64,000 bases of DNA from Haliclona indistincta (taxonomy: Eukaryota; Porifera; Demospongiae; Haplosclerida; Chalinidae). The position numbers and the translations under genes are program-made. Positions 1 to 12,782 of the stretch are shown piece after piece. Position 1 is the stretch's first letter; every line of letters starts with the position of its first letter. The stretch spans positions 9,193,086-9,257,085 of the forward strand of contig OZ024785.1 of the NCBI GenBank assembly GCA_964017065.1, given 5' to 3'. The notes under the pieces are model-generated. The model was not told where the DNA came from, searched no databases, and saw only the letters and a list, made by a program, of their open reading frames with translations.

Positions 1-258
1 TACAGAGATAAACATACCCTGATATAGATGCAGCTGTTTACTGGGTAGTAGTTACCAGCAACCGGTGCTGTGTTGTTCCATTTCCATGTTGGACGGAAAT
101 CACGTCTACATCACAATTATTTATTAGACATCACAGTTAGTATAATCAGACACACTTACTCTCTTCTCTGCATTTCTCTTCCATTGGCATCAGTATACCA
201 CACTTTATTAGATTGAAGACCAGTTGAATATCTTGTGATAACTTTACCAATTTTATGA
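1..258 (-). pseudogene. Partial lysosomal alpha-mannosidase paralogue (two exons, 5' part absent)
   Basis: Two exons, about 160-258 and 18-105 on the minus strand, are near-identical to exons at about 3376-3480 and 3233-3325 of the complete alpha-mannosidase gene to the right, including splice sites. The first reads through [20 protein letters not shown]; the second begins [17 protein letters not shown]. Both frames are open. The exons that should precede them are absent between 260 and 2277, so this is a segmental duplication lacking its 5' portion, or a copy whose 5' exons were replaced by the repeat at 455-2125. The copy continues past the left edge of the window, so whether its 3' end is intact cannot be seen. 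Confidence 0.75.
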
Positions 259-454
259 CTGAGAGAGCAAAAGAGGGAGAAAGGTAAAGAAAGGAAGGAA
301 GAGAAATGACAAGAGATATAGGTAGATTTAAAATCAGTTTTGTTTAGCTTGATGCTAGTATCTGCATGCTGGTAATATTACATTACAATGCATTACGAGT
401 CATTCAGTGTATTAAACTAGAGAAACACAAAGCAAAGTGGACTTCAAGAATGAT

Positions 455-2125
455 GTGGGCCTGACGGTCTGTGTACTGTTTGTCCACTCAATTTTTGCTT
501 CAAAACTGACAGTTCAAAAATCAAATGTTAAACCATATTTTATGTTTTGTATGTATAACTTAGTTTGAAAAATGGAAATTGCAGCCTATTTTCCAAATTC
601 TGTACCTTTCTAAGCAGTATACACTATCAGCTAAGACCCTTGTACTGTTTGTCCACTCTATAGTCATGTTTTAATTTATCATTGGACTCAAAAATTAAGA
701 ATACACAGCTTATTTTCATGATTGTATTAAAATGCATAGTTTGAAAAACAGAAATTATCACCAATTTTTAATTTTGTTTGTATCTTGTAGCAAAGAAAAT
801 AGCTTATTATGACGTCCAAACAATCACTAGACCACACCCTCTTTAAAATGCAAGGCTGAAATGGAAGGTGTGGTCTGAGAGATAGCTTATTTATGAATTC
901 AAAGAGCCTGAGAAGCATGTGTCAATTAACTGGTTGGTTCGAACTGACAACCATGTAATCACATAAAGCTGGGGTCAATGCGGCAGCATGCAATTAAGTC
1001 TGGCAATTAAATGGTTAATTTTGTTTCCAGTGGAGATTCAAAGCAATTAACTAGCAGGACCATGCATATCCATTTTTACTTGGTGTATTACGCACTTTGA
1101 AGACGGCTGTTGACACTAAAGAAATTTAAGTATCCATCTCATCACTAGCATGTCATAATTAATTTTATGTCCCCTAATTATTACCATCGTCACACATTAT
1201 GTGCACACACTCTTCCTCCTCCTCCTCTTCCTTCCTACGTACTCACACTCATCCTATTACTGTGTGCTTCCACCCTGCCTATTCTGGTCTCAATTGTACA
1301 TGTACTGGAGAACAATTAGTCCGGACATGACATGACATGACCGGCTGTGTCTCATGATCATCATCTACTAATGTTGGGAACGGTGGCACACCTGCAACAA
1401 GAGGCACACTGTTGGTCCTCCTGCAAGTTCCTCAGGAGGTTCAAGGTTGCATAGTACTGTGCATAGTACCTGTTTACTAAGGTACCCTGGCTTCGCACAT
1501 GTGGCCCTTGTGGTAGCTTGTGGATTGCTTTGCTACATGTATGTGTTGTGCACTGTATACATGTATGTGTGCATGCGTGCAATTAAGTTTTAAAGGCAGG
1601 AAGAGTGTGTGCACATAATTATGATAATATTAATAGCATTAACATGCTTGTAGGATACACACTCACCCTCGGCCCTCCTAGACACTAACATACACATAAG
1701 CGAACACGTAATTTTACTTACTTCCTGTACAGTGTTGTGCAGGCCACACCCATATACTTGGTCTTTATCCTAGCCTCATACCCAGGCCTATTGAGCACCT
1801 GGTATGAGGCTATATCCAAATTTGAATTAAAAATCGAGTACCACGAATAAGATAAAAGCATTACAATATTTTATATGCTGAGACTCGACTCAAAAGTGGA
1901 ATGTTGGTGGACAAACAGTACCGTACACAGGGATTTTAGCTGGTGATAGTATGATAGTTTATTCTGTTTAGAATAGCACAAAATTTAGAAAATAGACTGC
2001 AATTTCTATTTTTGGAACTTAGTGGTAAAATACAAAACATGAAAAATGGCTAAAATTTAATTTTTGAACTGCCAGTTTCGAAGCAAACATTGAGTGGACA
2101 AACAGTACACAGACCCCTGACGACC
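455..2125. mobile_element. Inverted-repeat element between mannosidase copies
   Basis: The stretch 455-540 (containing TGTACTGTTTGTCCACTCAA) returns in inverted orientation at 2035-2125, roughly 65 bp at high identity. A further partial direct copy of the left arm lies at about 640-690 and a partial inverted one at about 1905-1960. The interior has no convincing coding capacity. This is most simply a non-autonomous inverted-repeat DNA transposon or a foldback element. Target-site duplications were not resolved. Confidence 0.6.
1770..1813. repeat. Short perfect hairpin, possible fused MITE ends
   Basis: A 40-base palindrome begins AGCCTCATACCCAGG and ends CCTGGTATGAGGCT. It is flanked by TA on the right and preceded by CCT on the left. 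It resembles the termini of the TA-flanked MITE at 35041-35612, which start GCCTCGTCCCCAGG, as if two ends had been joined with loss of the interior. Confidence 0.45.
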
Positions 2126-2277
2126 CCTGGCTACGAGCTTGCACTACCATGAGACCGATAATATACACACAAAATTATAATTGCTGCTTTTTTAATGTTA
2201 CAAAAACATATTAATCTAATAAATATCACTGTTTCAGCTGCACAGTCACATAAATAGAAAGAGATGTCATCAGCAAG

Positions 2278-5200
2278 TCATCGATTATAATGCACTTTCA
2301 ACTCAAATGTGCGTATCTCCATTGGAGACAACTGCACATCAAATGATGGTGGTTGAACAGCTAGCTTTCTATTTCTGGGAGACTTCACTATGTCTAAGAG
2401 AAAATACTTAATCTGTTAATTTGTCTATATCGTCATGGTGTTCTCTCACCCTCCATTGACTCAGTTTTCCATTGCAGTCTCTCTACATCACTCAGTGGAG
2501 CATTACCTCCCAACACAAGCTCAGCGACTGAATCCACAGTAAATGCTGTAAACAGACCCTATATGAAAATAGACACATGCACTCACCAATCACTGTATGT
2601 ATGTGTTAGTCAACACTCACATTTAGTGATACTGTCACGTCACTGTCCATTCCTTCTCCAGCCTCAAACTGGTGCTCTAGACGTAACAGTAGTTGCCCCT
2701 CACTCATGTACTCAAGTGTCAGCAAATGTACAGCTGGAGGTAGCTCTCGTGTTAACCCTGCATACTGATCAGTGTTTGAATGTGGTAACATAATTGGATT
2801 AATATAATTTATACAAACCATTGTGTTGTACTGTTGAGATAGATTAGTGGCGGTGGAAGGGTTAAAACTAAGTCGTGGTGCTAGAAGCAGTTGCTCAGCC
2901 ATTAGCCGATGAGCTGCGCTAGACTTGTCAAGATCGTCCACTAAGACAAAATGCTTCCCACGAATTATCAACCCTTCACCAAACTGTCCAGTTTCATTGA
3001 GTGGTTCGCCAACACCTCGCTTGTCATCCTTCAACATGCGACGATGAAGCTGTGGAAATATTATCATTTACTTGTCTCTAACCTACTCACCATTAGCTCC
3101 ACCTCACCATCAGAGAGGCTGGTACCACCTTGAGAGCGGTCATTGAGGACTGTCAACTGAACCTTCTTATCTTCATCCTGAGTGAAAGTAACACATAACA
3201 GGCAGGAAGGGAGTCATACAGAGAGAAACATACCCTGATATAGATGCGGCTGTTTACTGGGTAGTAGTTACCAGCAACCGGTGCTGTGTTGTTCCATTTC
3301 CATGTTGGACGGAAATCACGTCTACATCACAGTTATTTATTAGACATCACAGTTAGTACAATCAAACACACTTACTCTCTTCTTTGCATTTCTCGTCCAT
3401 TGGCATCAGTATACCACACATTATTAGATTGAAGACCAGTTGAGTATCTTGTGATAATTTCTTTGCCAATTTTGTCACTAAGAGAGCAAAAGAGAAAGGG
3501 AGGATGGAAAAGAAAGGGAGGAAGACAAATAAAAAGAGAAAAGGTAGATTTAAAATCAGTTTGTTTCCAGCTTGATGCTCATAACTGCATGCTGCATTAT
3601 AATTGCTCACTTGACAGGTATTGGTCCAATGGTGTACTCCATCTCAACAAATAATGAGTTAGGAACCACTCGAATCACCTGAAAAATACATGTACAAGAA
3701 TTCGAAGTTGGTTTATTTTATTAAGACCTAGAGTTCTACATCGTGTATGAATTAATTTTTCATTCAACATATACCAGTACAGACAGTGATACATTGCAAG
3801 CAAGCATTAGAATACACTTTGCAAATATTTATGAGTAGCCACAGGAGGGTATCCCCTTATACCTTACTGTTACTATTATTAGCGGGAACTAATTTTAGCG
3901 AATTTAGCAATGACATCGTAATTGCTAAAAATAGTACATGCCAAATTGTATTACATGGTTTAGAAATTTTAAGAAAACGCTAAAATTAGTACTCGCCAAT
4001 TGGAAGAATTTGTAAAATCGCTAAATTTTGTACCCACCAATAATAGTGACCTTAAGGTACGCTCCTGGTAGTTATGAGGTACTAATTTTTGCTAACAAAA
4101 TGCATGATGCTTTTGTACCAAAGCAAAGCATAGCTCAGGTGCACACACACACAGGTTTGCTGTACCTGTGTCAACCATGGAGCAAATGTCTGGTAGACCT
4201 CCTTCACCAGTGGTCCCTATGAAGGACAACGCAAAGAATTGAATAAGACATCATGTGTGTGTGTGTGCGTGCGTGTGTGTGTGCGTGCGTGTGTGTGCGT
4301 GCGTGTGTGCGTGTGAGTGAGTGTGTGTTTGTGTGTGTGTGCATACGTACATCAACAACAGTTACATCTGGCTTTTCATTAACAACATAGGGAGTTGTGT
4401 CGTCTGGTCGAAATATGTAGGCACCCGAAGCCTGTGCAATCATAACATTAGTCTATACAGTCCCTACACAGCACAGCTTGCCTACCTGTGTCGAGTTCTT
4501 GTTCTTTCCAATGCTTGATTTATACCACATGAAGGACTGGTCAATATCCAGACTGATGTTAGACGCCATGTTAGTAATGGATGTGAGTCGATTGGTAGAG
4601 CTGTCAAATATCACCTTTAAAAGCTGAATACAAATAGAGAGATAACTGGACATTCAATTCTAACACGTACATCAGTACTGATGGATGTTGCTACTCCACG
4701 TGGAGGAGTATACAGAGTCGATAAGTATGACCTCTTTCCTGTACACCAGATGAGAACACATGATTATTTCATCACAATTGACTGTACACACCTTGGGTGT
4801 TCCTAACTGAGAAGAAAGTGAAACCTAGAGCTGGTACTGAATGCTGAAGAAAATATCACTTGAAGTGGGAAATGCACAATCGTTAATTCTTTACCTCAGT
4901 ATCTACGTTGAACACTAGCTCATATTTAGCAGTTCCTCTCTTTCCTCTGACAGCCATTGTGGCTTCAGACACTGGAACAATCTGTGAGCCGAAAAAATTA
5001 TTTTACATATATCCTCATAATTTAAATATCCAAGTGTTTTCAATACGGTTTTCTATTCTGCACAGTAGTGCACCACTAGTCTCACGGGCCAGCACCACTC
5101 TACTGCCATCATTCTCACTCTGTTGTTGACCTGGTCACCTGACCATTGCATGAAATACCTGTGATATCAGTTCTCTGCCGTCGGTAGCCATCACTTGCAT

Positions 5201-7429
5201 GACATCACTTGTTACAGGAATACGAAGCAGCCCATTCCATTGCCTAGCCAGTGGATTGTAGACTACCACATTAAACTACATTGTTTAGCATAAACACAAC
5301 AATTATACTGTTAGAGAGAAAGACTTACAGAGTTGGTTTCAGATGCAGGACATATTGATATATTAAGATACTCACACGACTGCAGCTGCAGGCTGGGCGA
5401 GCCCTCCTTACTGGCTAGTGAACTCATCACTTTGTGAATGACCTGATCACACTCAGCCTGACCGATATGTAGCCGCTTAGCATAGTCATCAGCTACATGC
5501 TGCTTCTCTGTACCACTGGATAATGAGGAAGAAAGAAGATAGTGAGAAGGTAAAGAAAGAGAAGAAGCAAGAGATACAGAAGAAGTGGTTTCTTACGAGA
5601 CAGCATCATGATGTTGTGAAACACCCATTGCACTCTCTGCATAGGAACACATAATCCCACTACACATGATCTTCCTTCAATATACTTACGCAGAGTCGCT
5701 GATGATGGACCATTCTCTTGTAAACCATTATGAAATGCCTCCAGTTGCTTGCAGATCTGTAGGTGGTTATTACAAGTTCGCACATATCCCTTGAAGGCAG
5801 GACGACTGGTGAAATATCCCGTCCAGTATGACCATGGATTGTTAGCGTACGGAAAGAAATCATCCGTCTTCACAGACCAGGTCTCTCCAGCTTGATGCAA
5901 CGCATCGAGGTATATGGATGGAGTGGAATACATGATGTTGACCGAACTATTCTGTGGTGACAGACAGACAAACATATGTACATGTGCACACATGTAGCAC
6001 ATACCTGTCTCACATACTTGATGAGCTTATCGAGATTTTTAAAAACCTGTCGTGCATTCATGTATTGGAAGTCACCACCAAATGTCATCATTATGTTGTT
6101 AGTCTTAAAGCTCTTTGCCTGTAATACGCAAATAAAGACAGTTAGTGTGTCAGATGAAGAACCATAGCATTCTGACAGTTGCAACACTTGTTTTAAACCA
6201 CCTGATCATTGCAGGCTTTAATGAAGACGTCTACTCGTTCCTTCACATTGTTATCATACAGTTCTGGATCATCCTATAACACAAAAATCACAGCATAACC
6301 TTTTTATTTCTCTCACTTGGATTGGTGTATTGCTAGCACCGCATCTTTGATCAAAACAGAAACCACTTGGTGCACCGTATCCATTGAATGTAACTCCAGT
6401 GAAGATCTCAGCTGTTTCCTGCAGGCTCTTGCTACCTCTCCACACCATTTCCATTCTACTTTGATTGAGCCACAAGAGTTTGTCATCATAGTCGATTCGA
6501 CCAAAGAAGAATCCATCAAACCCCATCTAAGAGAGAGAAAGATTCATGAAGTAAATCTCCACCATTACAAACAGACCATAGCAAAGAGAGATGCTTGTAC
6601 AGCAGAATGTCCAAATGGATCGACGTGCCATCCAATACGCGGACGAGCTTCTGCTCCGAAATTCTGTTCCACAAATCGTAGTCCAATAGACATCTGGTCA
6701 ATGATAGCATTGTAGTGTGTAGAGGCCTCATCATTCATGCACCATCCAGCATTGATGAACTCCAGCTGTTTGTTACGCACCAGGTCTCGCACCTGAATAA
6801 TATCGAATGTTCATTCACTTCCTATTATCTATGATTCTCCCCTCCCTCCCTCCCTCCCTCACACCAGTTCTTGTTTCTCTTGAGTCTGTTCTCTCCACCA
6901 GCGTATGAAGAATGCAATCTCAACATAAATAAACTTCTTCTCTTTGTCCTTAACAAGCTCATCAATCACTGTATCTAGAATATACTGCACACCAGCTTGT
7001 GCTATCGATTCGTTAGCTGCAGCAAGACACAACAGTCAAGTTGTGGAGGTAACAGACAACAGGATTACTTATGAAAACAAAATGAGTAACTGAGAAGCTA
7101 AGAGATAGATGAGAATGCTTTGAGAGGGAGAAAAAACAAATAAGTGAACAGCCACCAAGCTCTGAGAGAGCTAGTGGGAGAAAGAGAGTCAGAGATGATG
7201 AAGAGAAGAAAGTATTACATGTAAGGACTAACCAAAAGCTTACCTCCATAGTAGTACTCATCCACAGTCTTCAGCCAGCCTACGTCATCGCGTGTGTGTG
7301 CGCTACAATATGAACGTTCAGCTTATTAGCTGCGCCTGCAGGCAGGCCTGCTGCAGGCACTTCAGTCCAACAGCAATAAAACAAAAGCATCAAACCCGGA
7401 GCAAGCATTAAAACGCATGACCTCGCCAT
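2278..7429 (-). CDS. MAN2B1: Lysosomal alpha-mannosidase (GH38), complete multi-exon gene
   Basis: Encodes a secreted/lysosomal glycoside hydrolase family 38 enzyme that removes alpha-linked mannose from N-glycans. Start ATG at 7429 is followed by a hydrophobic signal segment and, still in exon 1 (7245-7429), the zinc-site motif AHTHDDVGW and [10 protein letters not shown] typical of the lysosomal type. Exon near 6582-6790 carries [10 protein letters not shown], whose Asp is the family nucleophile; exon near 6318-6526 carries [15 protein letters not shown]; about 5597-5640 plus 5333-5520 give QHHDAVSGTEKQH, with the distal zinc-binding His. The C-terminal half runs through roughly fifteen small exons to the final exon ending KVHYNR and stop at 2278-2280. 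I count about 25 exons, most introns 50-100 bp, with none of the key residues missing. The family name is confident; the vertebrate gene symbol is used only by homology. Confidence 0.93.
4252..4345. repeat. GT/GTGC microsatellite in a mannosidase intron
   Basis: About 95 bases of GTGT and GTGC dinucleotide/tetranucleotide repeat sit between the exon near 4150-4215 and the exon near 4350-4430 of the alpha-mannosidase gene. ORFs called across it are low-complexity artefacts. Confidence 0.9.
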
Positions 7430-8239
7430 CTTCTAGCTGAATCGGCTACACAGCAGCTAATTCTTAATGATATTCATTTACACTCAACGATATTCATGAC
7501 TTTGCAAAATTAATCATGCTTGTAAATTTTGATAATAAACAGTCACACATTGCAGCAGTTATCCAGTTTGCTATGTTGTAGTGATCACATCATTATTGAC
7601 ATCTCGATATTGTATGTGCCCAGAACCGACGACACTGTACATAGGATTATACGAAGACAATGTTATAGCTTGATCCTGCTCCCAGGCTGCTGTGGTAGAA
7701 CTCCCAACAGGAGGTGGATTAATAGCAACAGTAACACTCTCCTTTGTAGCTTCTTGATTCTGTATAGAAAGATACATGTATTACTAAGGGCACACTCAGA
7801 TAAATTATGTGCATTTGTTTACCTGTTTCTTCTTGTACCGCCAAACCATACACACAAACAAAATAAAAAATGATCCTGATATCATGATGAAAATAGCTAA
7901 GCACACATTTAAAATGATCATATAGGATACGTGTTTGTGTATTTCTCACCAAATGCTACTGAGACACTCACTAATGCCGGGTGTAAAGATTCTGTCATAA
8001 TTATTATGAACACAAAAATATTGATAATAGTGAGAGTTGTAGAGTATAGAAACTAACCTGTGGTTGTGGGTGTGGCTCCTAGTGCAGTACTACTGGACAG
8101 TAACACTGTGTATTTTGAAACAGACGCTGCCGTTGTTATGGTAACTGGTGCTGTTGTGTTGATGTCATCTACTGCATCACCATCAGTAGCTATGAAGGAC
8201 AGAGTTTCAATTAGGAGGAAAGCAGGAGGTTGCTAGTCC

Positions 8240-8848
8240 CCTTTAACTCTTTAGTGATCGAATCATTTTGACGAAAATTCGACTTGCTCTAAACTGACAG
8301 TTTGTCTTGCATTTTCTACAACATGCAGTACGCTAGCTATTCCAAACTAGCACTGTTTTTTCCTGGTATGTCAAAGTTTACGACTATGTACTAAACTCTG
8401 AGTTGGCCACACCCACTTCGGAACTGAAGCCACTTAAGTGCTGCGACCTCGTCATTTTCAGCCAATTTTGGTCTTCGTTTAGCCCTTGTGACTGATACAA
8501 AAACCTGGTGGTCTCCATGTGAGAAAACAGCATAGTTTAGACTATATTCCATGCCCAAGTATGCATTTCCGGGCATCCTGAAGCCTTAAAAATGCCAAAA
8601 GTGGCGAGGGGCTCTGCCCCTTCGAACCCCGGGTTAACGGGGGGATACCCCCTTTAAAATTCCCCCCGTGCTGTACGTTTCAGTAGGGAGGGCGCGCCAA
8701 AAAACAGTGGGTTTTTTCAGGTAAAGTCATCTTTTGCAATTAAACTTGATTTGACCTTTCTAGAGCACTTTTTGCACTTTTTATGACATCTAGAGTAGGT
8801 GGAGTCAATTATGACGCCTAAAGCCGCTATGGGCCTTAAAGGGTTAAC
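8240..8848. mobile_element. Repeat element inserted in receptor A, with imperfect terminal inverted repeats
   Basis: Ends are CCTTTAACTCTTTAG on the left and CTTAAAGGGTTAAC on the right, an imperfect inverted pair. The interior has a G/C-rich patch (about 8600-8670) unlike the surroundings, with mirrored runs around CCCCGGGTTAACGGGG. It lies exactly where the 5' part of the receptor A domain-4 exon should be. No transposase is seen, so it is probably non-autonomous. Confidence 0.55.
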
Positions 8849-9437
8849 ATAATCTCAGCTCCTTTTGAATCAGTATTGATTGACTCACTATACATCGCTG
8901 GCCCATCACTTTTTTATCAACAAGATTGGAACCAGATCGATGACCTGGTATAGTACATTGGGTATAACATTGATTTTTGTGCATGAACACATACTATACT
9001 GTCAGATGTACAGTATTCACAAAGCCATACATTAACTCACAAATGCTAACTGGTTTAGACATGCTGGTACCAAATGCATTCATTGCGATGATGACAGCAG
9101 TGAAGCTGGTGTCAGCCGGTAGATTATTGATCACAGCAGTGATAGGAGACATTGATAAAGAGGTCACATTGAGAGGGATGTATGAGATGTGATTATCCTG
9201 GTCCACTAGTTGGATGGTGTAGTTAGTGGGATAATGTCCACACTGTGTTTGGCTGTATGCAAAGAAGCATGATATAGTGATGGAACGCATCATGGATTTC
9301 TCATCACTGTCACACACAGCTAAAATTAATTGCTAAAGTCTGATTATAAGTGCCTATGAACACACCTATTGACTCATTAGGTGAGTGCATGAGTGGAGTA
9401 TCAGCTAAATGCAAAAATGGTACTGAATTGGTAGATA

Positions 9438-10692
9438 AAGAAAATTAAAAAGATTTCTATCGAAATCAAAAGGATGTAGGGTTGTGAAATCTACCACTGG
9501 TCAACAATGTAAACTAACAAGGAACAAGCATGGAATGGTAACACGATTGACTTGCTAACAGACCATAGATCCCTACATCAGTGGCTGCTGTAGTTGACTA
9601 TAGCTAGTTCAGCTTAGCTTGTTGCTGTTGACTGACACCTGACGTGCATTCAGCTTTTGACAGCTTATATGTACAGCCACTGATGTAGGGATCTATGGTC
9701 TGTTAGCAAGTCAATCGTGTTACCATTCCATGCTTGTTCCTTGTTAGTTTACATTGTTGACCAGTGGTAGATTTCACAACCCTACATCCTTTTGATTTCG
9801 ATAGAAATCTTTTTAATTTTCTTGTTTGTGTCCATTTTTTCTTTTTCAGTGTAGTACAGTTCAATGATATCATGCAATTACTGTGCCATCTTTGTTTCCA
9901 CCATTGGTTTGGTTTTCCTGTTGTTGATGGCTTTTCTTTATTATTAACAATTTTAAACTTGTAGCTAAATAAAGTCTTATGCTGTAGATATCAGCTCGCC
10001 TACGCATGCATGAATACAGTGCATACGAGCCCCGCCCACACTTGTTTACGGCGGTTATAATTATCTGGCAAGGCAGAATGGTGATTCTGCGCTTGCTAGC
10101 TTACCGTTCTTCGAAGACTCCAGACAAATATGTGTTCTCCGTGATCCATACGGCGTGGCGATACTCAAGCTTGTGCTTGGTCACGTGCGGCTAACCACAG
10201 CTTGGTCACGTGCGTATTGCGCAATCACTATAATTATTAATGGCGTCTAACACTTAGCTGACAATGGACCACGATCGAGAAATCGCAGAATTTATATCGC
10301 CGTTGCGCTAAAAACTAAGTTCAAAAGGCACATGCCAGGAGAATTTCACGACTGTTCGTGGGTGTTTTGGTCTCGGCACTGCTCACGTAAAGGTGCTAGG
10401 CGAGTGGAAGAAAGAAAGAAGAAAGAAAGAAAGAAAGAAAGAAAGAAGAAAACGAAGATGACGAAACTCGATTTTCACCGTTTCCAGGTTCGTCACTTTA
10501 GTAACAATCTCGAGCAATCTCCTTGCTACTGTAAGATGGGGCAACGCCATATAGCAGATTTAAGTGTCTTTGGACGTATAAAATTCATCACCAGGCGAAA
10601 TATCAGCGTTTGAACGCTAATACATTGTATGTAGCCGCCATCTTGTTTTCTCGTTCAACCCTACATAGGGAGACACTACCGTGTCTCCCTAA
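9438..10692. mobile_element. Repeat family H, copy H1 (about 1.25 kb)
   Basis: Begins AAGAAAATTAAAAAG and ends with the hairpin GGGAG...CTCCCTAA. An arm at about 9440-9585 returns inverted at 9670-9820. The right half (10000-10690) has conserved sequence shared with the copies at 52598-53828 and 38564-39450. It sits in the intron between exons 4 and 5 of receptor A. A polypurine (GAAA)n tract lies at about 10405-10455. No ORF of convincing coding quality is conserved. Confidence 0.8.
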
Positions 10693-11036
10693 TACATTGT
10701 AATCATACATTATGTAGCAGGCACTTGATACTGTACATGTATACATTTTGTCATGGTTGGAACTAGCTTATGAAAAACACCACTTTTGCATAAGTAACAA
10801 TGGACAGATTCATAGAGTGGAAAAATTTCGCTGAAGAAAATTTGCAAATAAAACGGGACAATAATGAATATTATTGCCTATTTACAATAATTATCTGCCT
10901 AGGGGCAATGAATAATCACTGATGTGGGTAAAATGTACAACATAATTATTGTGCCACAGCAGTACTCCTGGAAATTATGCTAAGAGTACTGACTGTGCAC
11001 CTTTCACTGATTCCTAATTTGGTGTATTGCACTCAC
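10693..11036. other. Intronic sequence, no feature recognised
   Basis: Between element H1 and exon 4 of receptor A. No coding exon, repeat or RNA gene was recognised. Confidence 0.5.
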
Positions 11037-12497
11037 AGAAAATGTTATCAAAGCTGAGTAGGTACTTTCAGTAATGTCAACTGTGGCTTGCAAATCACAG
11101 ATCTCACCAGGACCTAATCAATATAGAAATCACTATGCACTTAACCACAAACCAATGTTTGTTGCATACTATCAGTGAAAGAACATTCTAGTACCTCACC
11201 ATCAGATAGAGTAGCCGTGATAGTGTCAGAGTTATTGCTACTTCCCGCCAGATTGAATGCCCTCACTGTAAACATGTACTCTTTGCATCACTCTATGCTG
11301 CTGGATGCATTGAACACATGCGAGGTAGCTGTAAGCACAATGTTGACACTGCTGTTCGTAGTATCAGTTGTTGATGCTGTGAGTTCATACTTGATGTTTC
11401 TCCCTTGAGAAGATTGCCATGACAACAATAAAGAGGTAGTTACATTGACACTTGGTGCATTGGGAACAGTGGGAGGACCTGTTGACAAATGAAACATGAC
11501 AGAGGACAGTAAAACAAACATATAAAAATTTATAATTTATACTGCACATAGTAAACAAAGAGCATGCATTATACATACATGTACCATGAGGTTAGCAGCT
11601 TACCATAGAATTCTACCACAGCAGTATCACTAACAATAGGATTGTTACTGTCTGGATCAATTGCGTTGCATAAAAACCTTCTTCCTCCTGGAACAGTATT
11701 TTCCTGTCTTCCCTCTACCAACACGTATGAGATATTGTCAGCAGTCAAGTGCACTTTAATTCCCTGTTTATTATAGAATGCCTTAAAGTGTTCATAAGAA
11801 GAGCTGCTATCAATGGTCCAGCTTATTTCGGGACGGGATATATTCGGCTCAGGTAGGCAGTGGACAGTAGCATTGGCACCAAGTGGTAGTATCTGATGTG
11901 ACTCATTCTGGGGTATCCGTAGACCTGCAGTACAGAAGACAATATCAGTTATGAACAGCACAAGCATCTATAAATCATGAGTGTGACTATTACATGTGCA
12001 CATGCAAACGAAGTGTTTCGCTACTTCAGGGGTAACATGTATCTGGCAAAGTCAAAGCATTTACTTGTACACATTAATTTATTTACCAATGCAATCTTTC
12101 AAAGCCCCGTGCAGGCAAGGAGCTCACAGGAGACTGTACATGTATGACTCTGTAGGTAGAGAACTAGTCTACCTGGTGGTAGTGTTTAATAAGACACAAC
12201 CAGGACCACGCAGTAATTTGCTCACTCCACACATTCAGCTATTTACATGCGTGGCTAAATCCAGCAAAAAGAGCTCATTCCATCATAGATAATATATGAT
12301 TCCATGGGTTTAGTGTAGCATCTATGATGTAGTAACCACCAGCCTAGAGCACACACACACACGCACACGCGCACACACACAGCAATTCAAAGCAAAGCGA
12401 AAGAAAACTTACTGAAACTATTTACTGCAGGTACAGTAGTAGTATAGCACAGCACGATCATCGCTAGACTGTAAATATTATTGCGTGACAGCGCCAT

Positions 12498-12782
12498 AGT
12501 TCCAGGCTCGACCGACAGACAACATACCCACACCTCTTTTCTTGTTTACATGTATACTCCACAGGAAATTCCACTAACGCAAACTTTTCGACAAATTCGA
12601 GAGTCAGGTGATTAACTAGTGCTGGCCGCAATAAATTCAGAGCATGTCCTCAGTCGGACCACTGAAATGCTGAAATGCATGTGGTCAGTGTTGTATTGGC
12701 AATGCACAACACACATTATCAGCCAGATATCAACTGCACTGTTTTATTTAAGACACTTTGAGAGCTTGTAAAAATAAGTTTG
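12498..12782. other. Spacer between receptor A start and B1 tail
   Basis: Holds the presumed promoter of receptor A at its left edge and the 3' end of B1 at its right edge. On the minus strand an AATAAA-type signal lies about 40 bases past the B1 stop (TTTATT on the plus strand near 12740). It lacks the CACGTG promoter block seen at the B and C receptors. Confidence 0.5.

Larger units (their letters stand above)
7571..12497 (-). pseudogene. Receptor A: divergent Ig/FN3 type I membrane receptor with ITIM-like tail, probably disabled
   Basis: Nine exons with consistent phases: 12413-12497 signal peptide (MALSRNNIYSLAMIVLCY...), 11604-11924 Ig-like domain, 11200-11478 FN3, 11037-11113, 9041-9332 FN3-like domain, 8058-8189 remnant of the domain-4 exon, 7950-7991, 7823-7896 TM helix ending in WRYKKKQ, and 7571-7759 cytoplasmic tail. 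The model would give about 496 codons. The tail has YNPM (PI3K-type YxxM), YSVV and IQYRDV, which fits the ITIM consensus. Problems: an in-frame TGA at 11288-11290 inside the FN3 exon, and loss of the first two thirds of the domain-4 exon next to a repeat at 8240-8848. A second repeat (9438-10692) sits in an intron. Open splice phases elsewhere suggest recent disablement; a polymorphic stop or sequencing error remains possible. Confidence 0.7.

Noticed and set aside
4204..4443. Thr/His-rich ORF
   Set aside because: Translation of the GT microsatellite.
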